Source of the DNA: an uncultured Bacteroidales bacterium
Lineage (GTDB): Bacteria; Bacteroidota; Bacteroidia; Bacteroidales; UBA932
Direction: 5' to 3'
Assembly (NCBI GenBank): GCA_945983015.1
Contig: CAMFSN010000033.1
Location: forward strand, 1 to 14,107
Length of the DNA stretch: 14,107 nucleotides
Below the pieces are notes generated by a model that was given only the letters and a program-made list of their open reading frames with translations, was not told the DNA's origin and made no database searches. A program made the position numbers and the translations under genes. Of the stretch, positions 6,997 to 13,940 are shown piece by piece (within the stretch, counting starts at the first letter, position 1; every line of letters begins with the position of its first letter).

Positions 6997-8166
6997 ATGG
7001 GAAAGTCTAAGGTTTATTTTACGGATCTGCGTACCAAGCCTGGTATGGGATTGACTAACAAGATGATACGGCTGGTGAAAGCCGCGGGAATAGAGACGCT
7101 TGATTTCCAAGGCAAGTTCACTGCCATCAAAATTCATTTCGGAGAGCCGGGGAACCTGGCATACATAAGGCCGAATTACGCCGCCGCGATGGTGGACCTG
7201 CTCCGCTCTCTGGGGGCCAAAGTCTTTCTGACCGACTGTAACACCCTCTATTCGGGAGGTCGCAGCAACGCCGTGGATCACCTCGCCACCGCTATGGACA
7301 ATGGTTTCAATCCTATCTCTGCACACGCTGACGTGATTATAGCTGATGGTTTGAAAGGTACTGATTATAAGGAAGTTGACCTGGGCGGGGAGTATTGTCC
7401 CAAGCCTAAAATCGGAGCTGCTATAGCCGACGCTGACATCATCATCTCGATGAATCACTTCAAGGGGCACGAGCAGGCTGGCTTTGGCGGGGCATTGAAA
7501 AACCTCGGAATGGGCTCTGCGAGCGTGGGCGGAAAACTCGAACTCCACTGCTCCAGCAGCCCTAAAATAGACCTTTCTGCCTGCACCGGTTGCGGGATTT
7601 GTGCCAAATATTGTCGCCACGGGGCGATCTCTCTCTTTCGCTGCGAAGACGGACTTCATCGCAAGGCCCGTATAGATTATGCCTATTGTGTTGGCTGTGG
7701 CCAGTGCGTTGCGGTCTGCCAGCACGACGGCGCCGTAATGGGCGAGCGCAGCAGTGCCAGAGAGCTGAATTACAAGATTGCGGAGTACGCATTGGCAGTG
7801 GTAAAGGATAAGCCTTCCTTCCATATCAACTTCATTATGAACGTGTCGCCGAACTGCGACTGCTGGAACCACAACGACGCCGCGGTGGTGCCTGATCTCG
7901 GGATTGCTGCATCTTTCGACCCTGTGGCTTTGGACTGCGCCAGTGCCGACCTGGTGAACGCCGCCCCTGTTTTAACTTCTGCCAATCGCCTTTCCGACTT
8001 GCTTCTTAGTGCCGGCGGGGAGCAGGAGAGAGAGCATCACTGCTCTCACGGGGAGAATCTGGACAAATTCCATCTGATACATCCGGACACCTGCTGGCAG
8101 GCCGGAGTGGAGCACGGGGAGAAGATAGGGCTGGGTAAATGTGAATATGAGCTTATAAAAATCTAG
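6997..8166 (+). CDS. DUF362 protein with two 4Fe-4S ferredoxin motifs
   Basis: A cytoplasmic iron-sulfur protein (389 aa) of the DUF362 family; its reaction is unknown, and a redox or cofactor role is inferred only from the clusters. The N-terminal DUF362 region includes IKIHFGEPGN and the typical SMNHFKGHEQAGFGGALKN segment. Two CxxCxxCxxxC motifs follow: C196-C199-C202-C206 and C231-C234-C237-C241, as in 2[4Fe-4S] ferredoxins. Neither last cysteine is followed by the usual proline (R and Q instead). More cysteines occur in the S-P-N-C-D-C-W segment and near the C-terminus. No signal peptide or membrane segment is present. I chose ATG 6997 because TTG 6988 lies in the -7 box. The next gene begins 18 bases after the stop, so the two are probably cotranscribed. 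Confidence 0.9.
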   Translation: MGKSKVYFTDLRTKPGMGLTNKMIRLVKAAGIETLDFQGKFTAIKIHFGEPGNLAYIRPNYAAAMVDLLRSLGAKVFLTDCNTLYSGGRSNAVDHLATAMDNGFNPISAHADVIIADGLKGTDYKEVDLGGEYCPKPKIGAAIADADIIISMNHFKGHEQAGFGGALKNLGMGSASVGGKLELHCSSSPKIDLSACTGCGICAKYCRHGAISLFRCEDGLHRKARIDYAYCVGCGQCVAVCQHDGAVMGERSSARELNYKIAEYALAVVKDKPSFHINFIMNVSPNCDCWNHNDAAVVPDLGIAASFDPVALDCASADLVNAAPVLTSANRLSDLLLSAGGEQEREHHCSHGENLDKFHLIHPDTCWQAGVEHGEKIGLGKCEYELIKI

Positions 8167-8184
8167 TTCTTAGTAATTTGGGAT

Positions 8185-9816
8185 ATGAAGAGAGTTTTTT
8201 CTGCACTCTGTGCTGCAGTCCTGCTGCTTGGCGCTTGTAATGGTATTGATTTGCCTGTGGAACCCTCGGAGCCTTCCGGGCCATCGAAACCTTCCGAACC
8301 TTCAAAACCGGACGAGCCTTCAAAACCGGACGAGCCTGCTGAGCCGCAGGGCCCGGTGGAATCGCTGACGCTTCTTTTTACCAATGACTTTCATAGTCAG
8401 ATTCAGCCTATAGACCAGGCTTCGACATATAATGCGGACAGGGGTGGAATCAGCAGAATCAAGGTTCTGGTGGATAGTGTCAGAGCGGCGGATAGAGCAG
8501 TGTTGCTCTGCGATGCAGGGGATTTTGTCCAAGGCTCGTACTACTTCACCTGCTTTGGCGGAGAAGTGGAGATGATGGCCCAGAGGGAATTGGCATACAA
8601 TATCAAAACCATAGGCAATCACGAGTTCGACAAGAAGATGACTGGGCTGGATTTTATGCTCAGGTATAACGAAGTGCCGGTGGTGTGCTCGAACTACGAT
8701 TTCAGTGCGACGAGTCTTTCGGAAAGGGTCAAGGAGAGCTATATGATAGAAGTTGAGGGTCTAAAAGTGGGATTCATAGGTTTGAATGTCAGGCTTTCCG
8801 GTCTGGTGGATCCGAATGCGAGCGAAGGAGTTGTCTTCAATAGTGCCATCAGTCAGGCAGACCGCTGTGCAGGGGATTTGAAGGAAAAGGGGGCGGATCT
8901 GGTCGTGGCTCTGTCGCATCTGGGCTATAAAAAGGATAGCGAGGCTGACTATTACGATAGAGGCATAGCTATGAATACCAGAAATATAGACTGTATCATC
9001 GGAGGACATAGCCACACTTTCTTAACTAAGGCCGACTATGTTACGAATCTCGCAGGGAAGAGAGTTCCTATAGTGCAGACCGGTTCCAAGGGGATATATC
9101 TGGGAGAGATGAAAGTGGACTTTTCTGAAGAGAATTTGAGTTTTGACTACAGATTGATTCCGGTAAATGGCAGATTGGACACTGGGGTGGACAAGGCTTT
9201 TCAGGCACAGATTGATTACTACACCCTCCTGCTGGAGGAGTCGATGAAAGAAGTCCTGGCGTATTGCCCAAAGACTATGCGGAAGGGAACTCCGGAAGCC
9301 CTGCTTTCGAATTTCACAGCGGATGCCATGTATGAGATCTGCACTGAGTACTTTGGGGAAGAGCCTGACTTGGCCTTGTATAATAATGGTGGAATCCGTG
9401 GGGAACTGCCTGCCGGAGATGTGACTAGAGGGACTGTCTATGGCATATATCCTTTTGACAATGTCCTGACTCTCATAGAGATAAAGGGAAGTGATCTCTT
9501 AGAGGCCTTCAATGCGATAGCCGCCTACGGGGGAGAGCCTGTGAGTTCAAGCGTAAAACTGACCATAAGGAACAAATCCGTGGAGGAGCTCCTGATAGGA
9601 GGGGAGCCTGTAGTCTCTGACAGAACTTACAAACTCGCCACTCTAAACTACCTCATAGATGCTACCAATTATCTGAAGGCTTTAAGGAACTATACTTCCA
9701 GAAGAGAAAGCTCGGTTTACGTTTATGAGTTGATGTCGGATTATATCAAGTCTTTGGGCGATAAAGGTATCCCTGTCACTGCTGAATTGGATGGCAGAGT
9801 GAGCGTTATAGAGTGA
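8185..9816 (+). CDS. UshA-type 5'-nucleotidase / UDP-sugar hydrolase lipoprotein
   Basis: A predicted exported two-metal nucleotidase (543 aa) that would strip phosphate from extracytoplasmic nucleotides. A short lipoprotein signal ends at C18 (L-G-A-C). It is followed by a proline/serine/acidic linker (about 25-55) of repeating P-S-K-P-D-E units. The metallophosphoesterase domain has TND-F-H (D68, H70), DAGD (110-113), GNHE (144-147), L-S-H-L-G (H245) and GGHSH (H275, H277). The C-terminal 5'-nucleotidase domain has NNGGIR (400-405) and the nucleotide-binding F-D-N (424-426), the classic UshA/CD73 pattern, in contrast to the CpdB-like lipoprotein upstream of clpB. It follows the DUF362 gene by 18 bases. 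No terminator hairpin is evident after the stop, but a fresh promoter for pgi begins at 9831. Confidence 0.92.
   Translation: MKRVFSALCAAVLLLGACNGIDLPVEPSEPSGPSKPSEPSKPDEPSKPDEPAEPQGPVESLTLLFTNDFHSQIQPIDQASTYNADRGGISRIKVLVDSVRAADRAVLLCDAGDFVQGSYYFTCFGGEVEMMAQRELAYNIKTIGNHEFDKKMTGLDFMLRYNEVPVVCSNYDFSATSLSERVKESYMIEVEGLKVGFIGLNVRLSGLVDPNASEGVVFNSAISQADRCAGDLKEKGADLVVALSHLGYKKDSEADYYDRGIAMNTRNIDCIIGGHSHTFLTKADYVTNLAGKRVPIVQTGSKGIYLGEMKVDFSEENLSFDYRLIPVNGRLDTGVDKAFQAQIDYYTLLLEESMKEVLAYCPKTMRKGTPEALLSNFTADAMYEICTEYFGEEPDLALYNNGGIRGELPAGDVTRGTVYGIYPFDNVLTLIEIKGSDLLEAFNAIAAYGGEPVSSSVKLTIRNKSVEELLIGGEPVVSDRTYKLATLNYLIDATNYLKALRNYTSRRESSVYVYELMSDYIKSLGDKGIPVTAELDGRVSVIE
8299..8334 (+). repeat. Perfect 18-bp tandem duplication in the lipoprotein linker
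   Basis: Units 8299-8316 and 8317-8334 are identical 18-mers, each encoding P-S-K-P-D-E in frame. Related, diverged units lie immediately upstream from about 8263, giving the Pro-rich spacer between the lipid anchor and the enzyme. Unit length is a multiple of three, so a change in copy number would alter linker length without a frameshift. Confidence 0.95.
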
Positions 9817-9830
9817 GTGGAGCATTTTCA

Positions 9831-9863
9831 TTGTCGGATTATGTTAATTTTTTGCTAATTTTG
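9831..9863 (+). promoter_or_regulatory. Bacteroidota promoter (TTG-N22-TAATTTTG) for the pgi operon
   Basis: TTG at 9831-9833 and TAATTTTG at 9856-9863 are spaced by 22 bases and fit the -33/-7 pattern. The likely transcription start is about 9867-9870, leaving a 5' leader of roughly 65 bases. That leader can form a short hairpin (GGCTA 9874-9878 with TAGCC 9889-9893), which I do not recognise as a known riboswitch. Confidence 0.65.
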
Positions 9864-9932
9864 CTCCGCCTTGGGCTAAGTTGTTTTATAGCCTGGCACT
9901 TGCGTGGAATTAATTTTTGAGATTTTAATAAT

Positions 9933-11261
9933 ATGGTAAAAATTGATCTTGGAGCCTGTGGCTCTTTTGTAAAGGAGACTGAGTATCAGAATTATGTGGC
10001 TAAAGCACTCAAGGCTTTTGACACTCTTATCGCCGAAGACGGAGCCGGAAATGATTTTCTGGGATGGAAGACTCTTCCGATAGATATAGATGAGAATCTC
10101 ATCTGCAAGATAGAGCAAGTTAGAGACGAGTGGAAGGCCAAGGGGGTGGAACTCGTGATAGTCATCGGAATCGGTGGCTCTTATCTTGGAGCCCGCTGTG
10201 CCATTGAGGCCCTCAGCCACAGTTTTGTACGTCCTCAGGGAACTCCACAGGTGGTATTCGCCGGAAACAATCTCAGCGAAGATTACATCGCAGAACTTCT
10301 GGACTTGGCTAAAATCAGAAACACCGCCTGCGTGGTTATCTCCAAGTCAGGTACCACTACCGAGCCTGCTGTAGCATTCAGGATTTTCAAGGAATACATA
10401 GAGCAGACTTATGGCAAGGCAGAAGCCAGCAGCAGAATCGTCGCAGTAACCGACGCTCATAAGGGGGCTCTCAAAACGCTTTCTACACAGGAAGGCTATA
10501 GGACTTTCGTCGTGCCGGATAATGTAGGTGGCCGTTTCAGCGTACTCACTCCTGTAGGACTTCTGCCTATAGCCCTTGCCGGTTTCGATATCAGAGCTAT
10601 GCTCAAGGGTGCAGCCGAGCAGAGAGTGGAACTGCTGAAAAAGAGCGAGACCAATGCGGCTGTTCAGTATGCCGCCATCAGGAATCTTCTCCACATGGAT
10701 TATAACAAGGCCGTGGAGATTCTCGTAACTTATTCTCCTAAACTGGTTTATCTCGCTGAGTGGTGGAAACAGCTCTATGGTGAGAGTGAGGGAAAGGATG
10801 GCAAGGGCATTTTCCCTGCAAGCGTAACTAATACCGCTGACCTTCACTCTATGGGTCAATTCATCCAGGAGGGAAGCCGCGTGATGTTCGAAACAGTAAT
10901 CAAGGTGGAGAATGCACAGAGAGAAGTGAAGATTGGCACAGATGAACAGAATCTGGACTGCCTGAATTACCTTGCAGGTCAGAGGGTTGAGCACTGCAAC
11001 GCTATGGCTCAGCTCGGTGTCAAGGTAGCACATATAGACGGTGGAGTACCTCAGATTGACCTGAGCATTGAAAAAATAGATGAATACAATCTCGGAGCTA
11101 TCTTCTACTTCTTCGAGTTTGCCTGCGGAGTGTCAGCCTATGTTCTGGGTGTCAATCCTTTCAACCAGCCTGGAGTGGAGGCATATAAGAAGAATATGTT
11201 TGCCCTTCTGAGAAAACCTGGCTACGAGGCTCAGACTGAGGAAATTCTGAAGAGAATCTAA
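9933..11261 (+). CDS. pgi: Glucose-6-phosphate isomerase
   Basis: Interconverts glucose-6-phosphate and fructose-6-phosphate in glycolysis and gluconeogenesis; cytoplasmic. At 442 aa it is the short Bacillus-type form rather than the ~550-aa E. coli type. The SIS-fold phosphate-binding segments are GIGGS (79-83) and SKSGTTTE (137-144). The first PGI signature D-N-V-G-G-R-F-S has its arginine at R201. The probable catalytic glutamate is E313 in F-I-Q-E-G-S-R, and the second signature FNQPGVEAYKK carries Q412, E416 and K419. All expected residues are present. It is the first gene of a tight operon: its TAA (11259-11261) directly abuts the ATG of the DUF456 gene. Confidence 0.97.
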   Translation: MVKIDLGACGSFVKETEYQNYVAKALKAFDTLIAEDGAGNDFLGWKTLPIDIDENLICKIEQVRDEWKAKGVELVIVIGIGGSYLGARCAIEALSHSFVRPQGTPQVVFAGNNLSEDYIAELLDLAKIRNTACVVISKSGTTTEPAVAFRIFKEYIEQTYGKAEASSRIVAVTDAHKGALKTLSTQEGYRTFVVPDNVGGRFSVLTPVGLLPIALAGFDIRAMLKGAAEQRVELLKKSETNAAVQYAAIRNLLHMDYNKAVEILVTYSPKLVYLAEWWKQLYGESEGKDGKGIFPASVTNTADLHSMGQFIQEGSRVMFETVIKVENAQREVKIGTDEQNLDCLNYLAGQRVEHCNAMAQLGVKVAHIDGGVPQIDLSIEKIDEYNLGAIFYFFEFACGVSAYVLGVNPFNQPGVEAYKKNMFALLRKPGYEAQTEEILKRI

Positions 11262-11741
11262 ATGGATACGGCGCTGATAGTCATAGGCATTGTTTTAGGC
11301 GTATTGGGAGTCCTGGGAAGCATTCTCCCAGGGCTCGCAGGCCCGCCATTTGGTTGGATAGGGCTTTTGCTGATGTACTTTGCCCACACTCAGGATCCCG
11401 TCAGCCTGACTTCTCTTCTGATATGGCTCGCAGTGGTAGTGATAATAACGGTGATAGACTATGTGATTCCTCCAGCCCTGACTAAGACTTTCGGGGGACA
11501 TAAGGCGGCATCGATAGGCGCCACCATAGGTCTCTTCGCAGGAATGTTCTTCACTCCCATAGGGATGATAGGCGGAAGCCTTCTGGGAGCATTTCTCGCT
11601 GAACTCATCTTCGAAGACAAAGGCGTCTGGGCTTCTTTCAAAGCTGCCTTCGGGGCTTTCACGGGTTTCCTTCTCACTACAGGTATGAACCTGATTCTCA
11701 GCGGTTTGCTTCTTTGGCGAATCATTGACGCCATACACTGA
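11262..11741 (+). CDS. DUF456 family small membrane protein
   Basis: A hydrophobic inner-membrane protein (159 aa) of unknown function. It has about five or six membrane segments (roughly 3-22, 27-42, 50-70, 84-115 as one or two segments, and 128-152). Features typical of DUF456 are the Gly-rich start, the L-P-G-L-A-G-P-P turn (22-29) and the glycine-rich repeats, which look like small-residue helix packing. Translation is probably coupled to pgi (no spacer) and to xerD (its TGA at 11739-11741 overlaps the next ATG by one base). The context says nothing specific about its role. Confidence 0.9.
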   Translation: MDTALIVIGIVLGVLGVLGSILPGLAGPPFGWIGLLLMYFAHTQDPVSLTSLLIWLAVVVIITVIDYVIPPALTKTFGGHKAASIGATIGLFAGMFFTPIGMIGGSLLGAFLAELIFEDKGVWASFKAAFGAFTGFLLTTGMNLILSGLLLWRIIDAIH

Positions 11742-12616
11742 TGCCAGCCCCTGCACAAGACATCCTCTCCCAGTACTCCTACTATCTGAAGGTGGAGAGG
11801 GGATTGTCTGAGAATACCTTCAAGGCCTACACCTCGGATGTGCAGGCCTTTCAGGCTTATCTTCAGGGGAAGGCTTGGAAAAGTGTCGACGCTGAGGATA
11901 TAACTAATTATCTTATAAGTATTTCCGACCTGCTTTCCAAGCGCTCTCAGGCCCGTATCCTCAGTTCTCTGAATTCTTTTTTCGATTATCTTATAAAGGA
12001 GGGGGAGCGGACAGATAACCCTGCCTCTATGGTGGATAGTCCTAAACTAGGCCAATATCTCCCCACAGTGCTTTCCATCGAGGAGGTTTATGCCATTCTG
12101 GATGCCGCCCGAAATCCCCGAGACCGCGCCATACTGGAACTCCTCTACGGCTGTGGCCTTCGCGTCAGCGAACTTTGCTCCTTGAAGATATCCCAGCTAT
12201 ATTTGGATGAGCTTTTCCTGAAGGTCAAGGGTAAGGGCAGCAAGGAGAGGCTCGTGCCAATGGCTGAATCCACAGCCGAGGCTGTCTCGCTTTACCTTTC
12301 AGAGAGAAACGGGAGCGATGCTCGGAACGAGGACACTCTCTTCCTAAACCGTTTCGGCTCCGCGCTCAGTCGGGTCTCTGTCTTCAATCTCGTAAAGGAC
12401 ACTGCTCTTCGCGCGGGCGTAAGCAAAAACATCTCTCCACATACTTTCCGCCACTCCTTCGCTACCCATTTGATAGAGAATGGGGCTGATTTGAGGGTGG
12501 TACAAGAAATGCTCGGTCACGAGAGCATACTCACGACCGAGATTTATACCCACGTGGACAGCGCCACTTGGCAAAAAGAGATTAAGGATATTATTTCTGA
12601 TGTTCTGCAGCGATAG
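11741..12616 (+). CDS. xerD: Site-specific tyrosine recombinase XerD
   Basis: A cytoplasmic recombinase that, with a partner Xer protein, resolves chromosome dimers at dif. The 291 aa match the usual XerD length (about 298). The N-terminal core-binding domain (about 1-105) includes the LSENTFKAYTSDV segment. The catalytic domain has the complete set: R141 in GCGLRVSEL, the beta-hairpin lysine in GKGSKER (K165 or K168), H234 and R237 in PHTFRHSF, H260 in MLGHES, and nucleophile Y269 in TTEIYTHV. The RSQARILSS and ISPHTFRHSFATHL segments look more like XerD than XerC. ATG 11741 overlaps the preceding stop (TGATG), implying translational coupling. Its 3' end overlaps the convergent tdk gene by 26 bases. 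Nothing suggests an integrase of a mobile element: no att-like repeat and no cargo are visible. Confidence 0.93.
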   Translation: MPAPAQDILSQYSYYLKVERGLSENTFKAYTSDVQAFQAYLQGKAWKSVDAEDITNYLISISDLLSKRSQARILSSLNSFFDYLIKEGERTDNPASMVDSPKLGQYLPTVLSIEEVYAILDAARNPRDRAILELLYGCGLRVSELCSLKISQLYLDELFLKVKGKGSKERLVPMAESTAEAVSLYLSERNGSDARNEDTLFLNRFGSALSRVSVFNLVKDTALRAGVSKNISPHTFRHSFATHLIENGADLRVVQEMLGHESILTTEIYTHVDSATWQKEIKDIISDVLQR

Positions 12617-13169
12617 CCGCGTTGTAGCATTTGCGGCACAGAGGCTCATAGACATCTTTTTCTCCCAGAACCACCAGGTCCGCATTTTTGGACAAACGGT
12701 GGGAGTGATTAGCCAGATTACCACATTTTACACAGATGGCATGAACTTTCTGCACGTCTTCCGCTACCGCCATAAGGGCAGGCATAGGGCCGAAAGGTTT
12801 GCCCAGGAAGTCGGTGTCCAGGCCGGCGATGATCACGCGAACTCCCTTGTTGGCAAGGGATTGGCATACTTCCACTATGTTATCTCCGAAGAATTGGGCT
12901 TCGTCTATGCCCACCACTTCGATGTCTGAAGGGATTTCCAGCATAAACTTGGCATCGGTGATAGGGGTGGACTTCAGGGAGTGCAGGTCGTGTGACACTA
13001 CTTCTACGTCAGAGTATCTGACATCGATGCTTGGTTTGAAGATAGCAATCTTCTGGTTAGCGAATTGTGCCCTTTTGAGCCTACGGATTAGTTCTTCGGT
13101 TTTACCCGAGAACATAGAGCCGCATATTACTTCTATGCAGCCGGATTTTTTGTGGTTTTCTGAAAACAT
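12591..13169 (-). CDS. tdk: Thymidine kinase (TK1 type)
   Basis: Phosphorylates thymidine to dTMP in the pyrimidine salvage pathway; cytoplasmic tetramer in this family. The 192 aa are the normal length for bacterial type II TK. The P-loop is GSMFSGKT (17-24). The Walker-B-like DEAQFF motif (89-94) contains the catalytic base E90. The lasso region begins near G116. The four zinc ligands are C146, C149, C178 and C181. The start is ATG at 13169, with a -7 box 26 bases upstream. It is convergent and overlapping with xerD, and divergent from rsmI. The pairing with nearby nucleotidases suggests nucleoside salvage but does not show co-regulation. Confidence 0.97.
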   Translation of the reverse strand: MFSENHKKSGCIEVICGSMFSGKTEELIRRLKRAQFANQKIAIFKPSIDVRYSDVEVVSHDLHSLKSTPITDAKFMLEIPSDIEVVGIDEAQFFGDNIVEVCQSLANKGVRVIIAGLDTDFLGKPFGPMPALMAVAEDVQKVHAICVKCGNLANHSHRLSKNADLVVLGEKDVYEPLCRKCYNAAIAAEHQK

Positions 13170-13180
13170 TTGTAGATTTG
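13150..13180 (+). promoter_or_regulatory. Bacteroidota promoter (TTG-N20-TAGATTTG) for rsmI
   Basis: TTG at 13150-13152 and TAGATTTG at 13173-13180 are spaced by 20 bases, an exact fit to the -33/-7 consensus. The -33 element lies inside the first codons of the opposite gene, tdk. The expected transcription start is near 13184-13186, about 35 bases before the GTG. Confidence 0.7.
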
Positions 13181-13194
13181 CGATTGATATAATA

Positions 13195-13202
13195 CAAAGT
13201 TA
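13195..13202 (-). promoter_or_regulatory. Minus-strand -7 box (TAACTTTG) for tdk
   Basis: Read on the minus strand this is TAACTTTG, an exact TAnnTTTG match, 25 bases from the tdk ATG. I see no TTG at the expected -33 position, which would fall in the first codons of rsmI. The implied start of transcription (about 13191) lies only some 5 bases from the start of the divergent rsmI transcript. Confidence 0.55.
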
Positions 13203-13220
13203 ATATTTTTTAACGAATAA

Positions 13221-13940
13221 GTGGCGGGAATTCTCTACATAGTTCCTACTCCGGTAGGCAATCTTTCAGACATTACTCTCAGGGCTCTGGAAGTCCTAAA
13301 GTCAGCGGACCTTATCCTGGCAGAGGATACCCGTACCAGTTCTGTCCTTCTAAAGCATTATCAGATAGAAGGAAAGCTGCTTTCTCATCACAAATATAAC
13401 GAGCACCAGACCCTTGATTTCATAAAGGAGAAGATTCTTTCAGGGCTGAATGTCGCCTTGATCAGCGATGCCGGCACGCCTGGAATTTCAGACCCGGGTT
13501 TTCTCTTGGCCAGAGCTTGTGCCGCTGAGGGAATAGAGGTTCAGACCCTGCCAGGGGCCACTGCCTGTATCCCTGCCATCGTTTCCAGTGGATTGCCTTG
13601 CGACAGATTCTGTTTCGAGGGTTTCCTGCCACAGAAAAAGGGTCGTCTCAGCCTGCTTGAATCCCTTAAGGACGAGAGCAGGACTATGATTTTCTATGAA
13701 TCGCCTTATCGCCTCGCTAAGACTCTCGAGCAATTCATCCAGGTCTTCGGACCAGACAGGGAGTGCTGCGTGTCCCGCGAGATATCAAAACTTCACGAAA
13801 CCCATCACAGGGGAACTTTAACTGAACTATTGGATTACTTTAATGAAAACGAAGCAAAAGGGGAGATCGTCATCACACTCGCAGGAGCCCCAGTGTCAAA
13901 ACGAAGCGAGCACGTTAACAAGTACAAGAACTCAGATTAA
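13221..13940 (+). CDS. rsmI: 16S rRNA (cytidine-1402-2'-O)-methyltransferase RsmI
   Basis: A SAM-dependent methyltransferase that 2'-O-methylates C1402 in the ribosomal decoding centre. The 239 aa carry the family motifs: TPVGNLSDIT (10-19), EDTR (35-38), SDAGTPGISDPG (82-93), SGLPCDRF (123-130), REISK (186-190) with H-E at 192-193, and GEIVITLAG (214-222). The start must be GTG 13221: the codon just before it in frame is TAA (13218-13220), and the family's conserved sequence begins right after. Its own promoter overlaps the divergent tdk control region. The last ~98 bases overlap the start of the next gene. The C-terminal tail after residue 222 is short and polar, shorter than in E. coli RsmI (about 286 aa), as in many Bacteroidota. 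Confidence 0.96.
   Translation: MAGILYIVPTPVGNLSDITLRALEVLKSADLILAEDTRTSSVLLKHYQIEGKLLSHHKYNEHQTLDFIKEKILSGLNVALISDAGTPGISDPGFLLARACAAEGIEVQTLPGATACIPAIVSSGLPCDRFCFEGFLPQKKGRLSLLESLKDESRTMIFYESPYRLAKTLEQFIQVFGPDRECCVSREISKLHETHHRGTLTELLDYFNENEAKGEIVITLAGAPVSKRSEHVNKYKNSD

Noticed and set aside
6982..7872. Long open frame (about 296 codons) on the minus strand opposite the DUF362 gene
   Set aside because: It is antisense to a gene with complete 4Fe-4S motifs, shows no recognisable domain, and its length follows from the GC-rich codon pattern of the real gene.
10347..11033. Minus-strand open frame of about 228 codons opposite pgi
   Set aside because: pgi has all family signatures in the + frame; the antisense product looks like random sequence with scattered Cys and His and no motif.
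11741..12616. Tyrosine recombinase as the integrase of a mobile element
   Set aside because: Sequence and length match housekeeping XerD, it is coupled to pgi and DUF456, and no attachment repeats or cargo genes are present.
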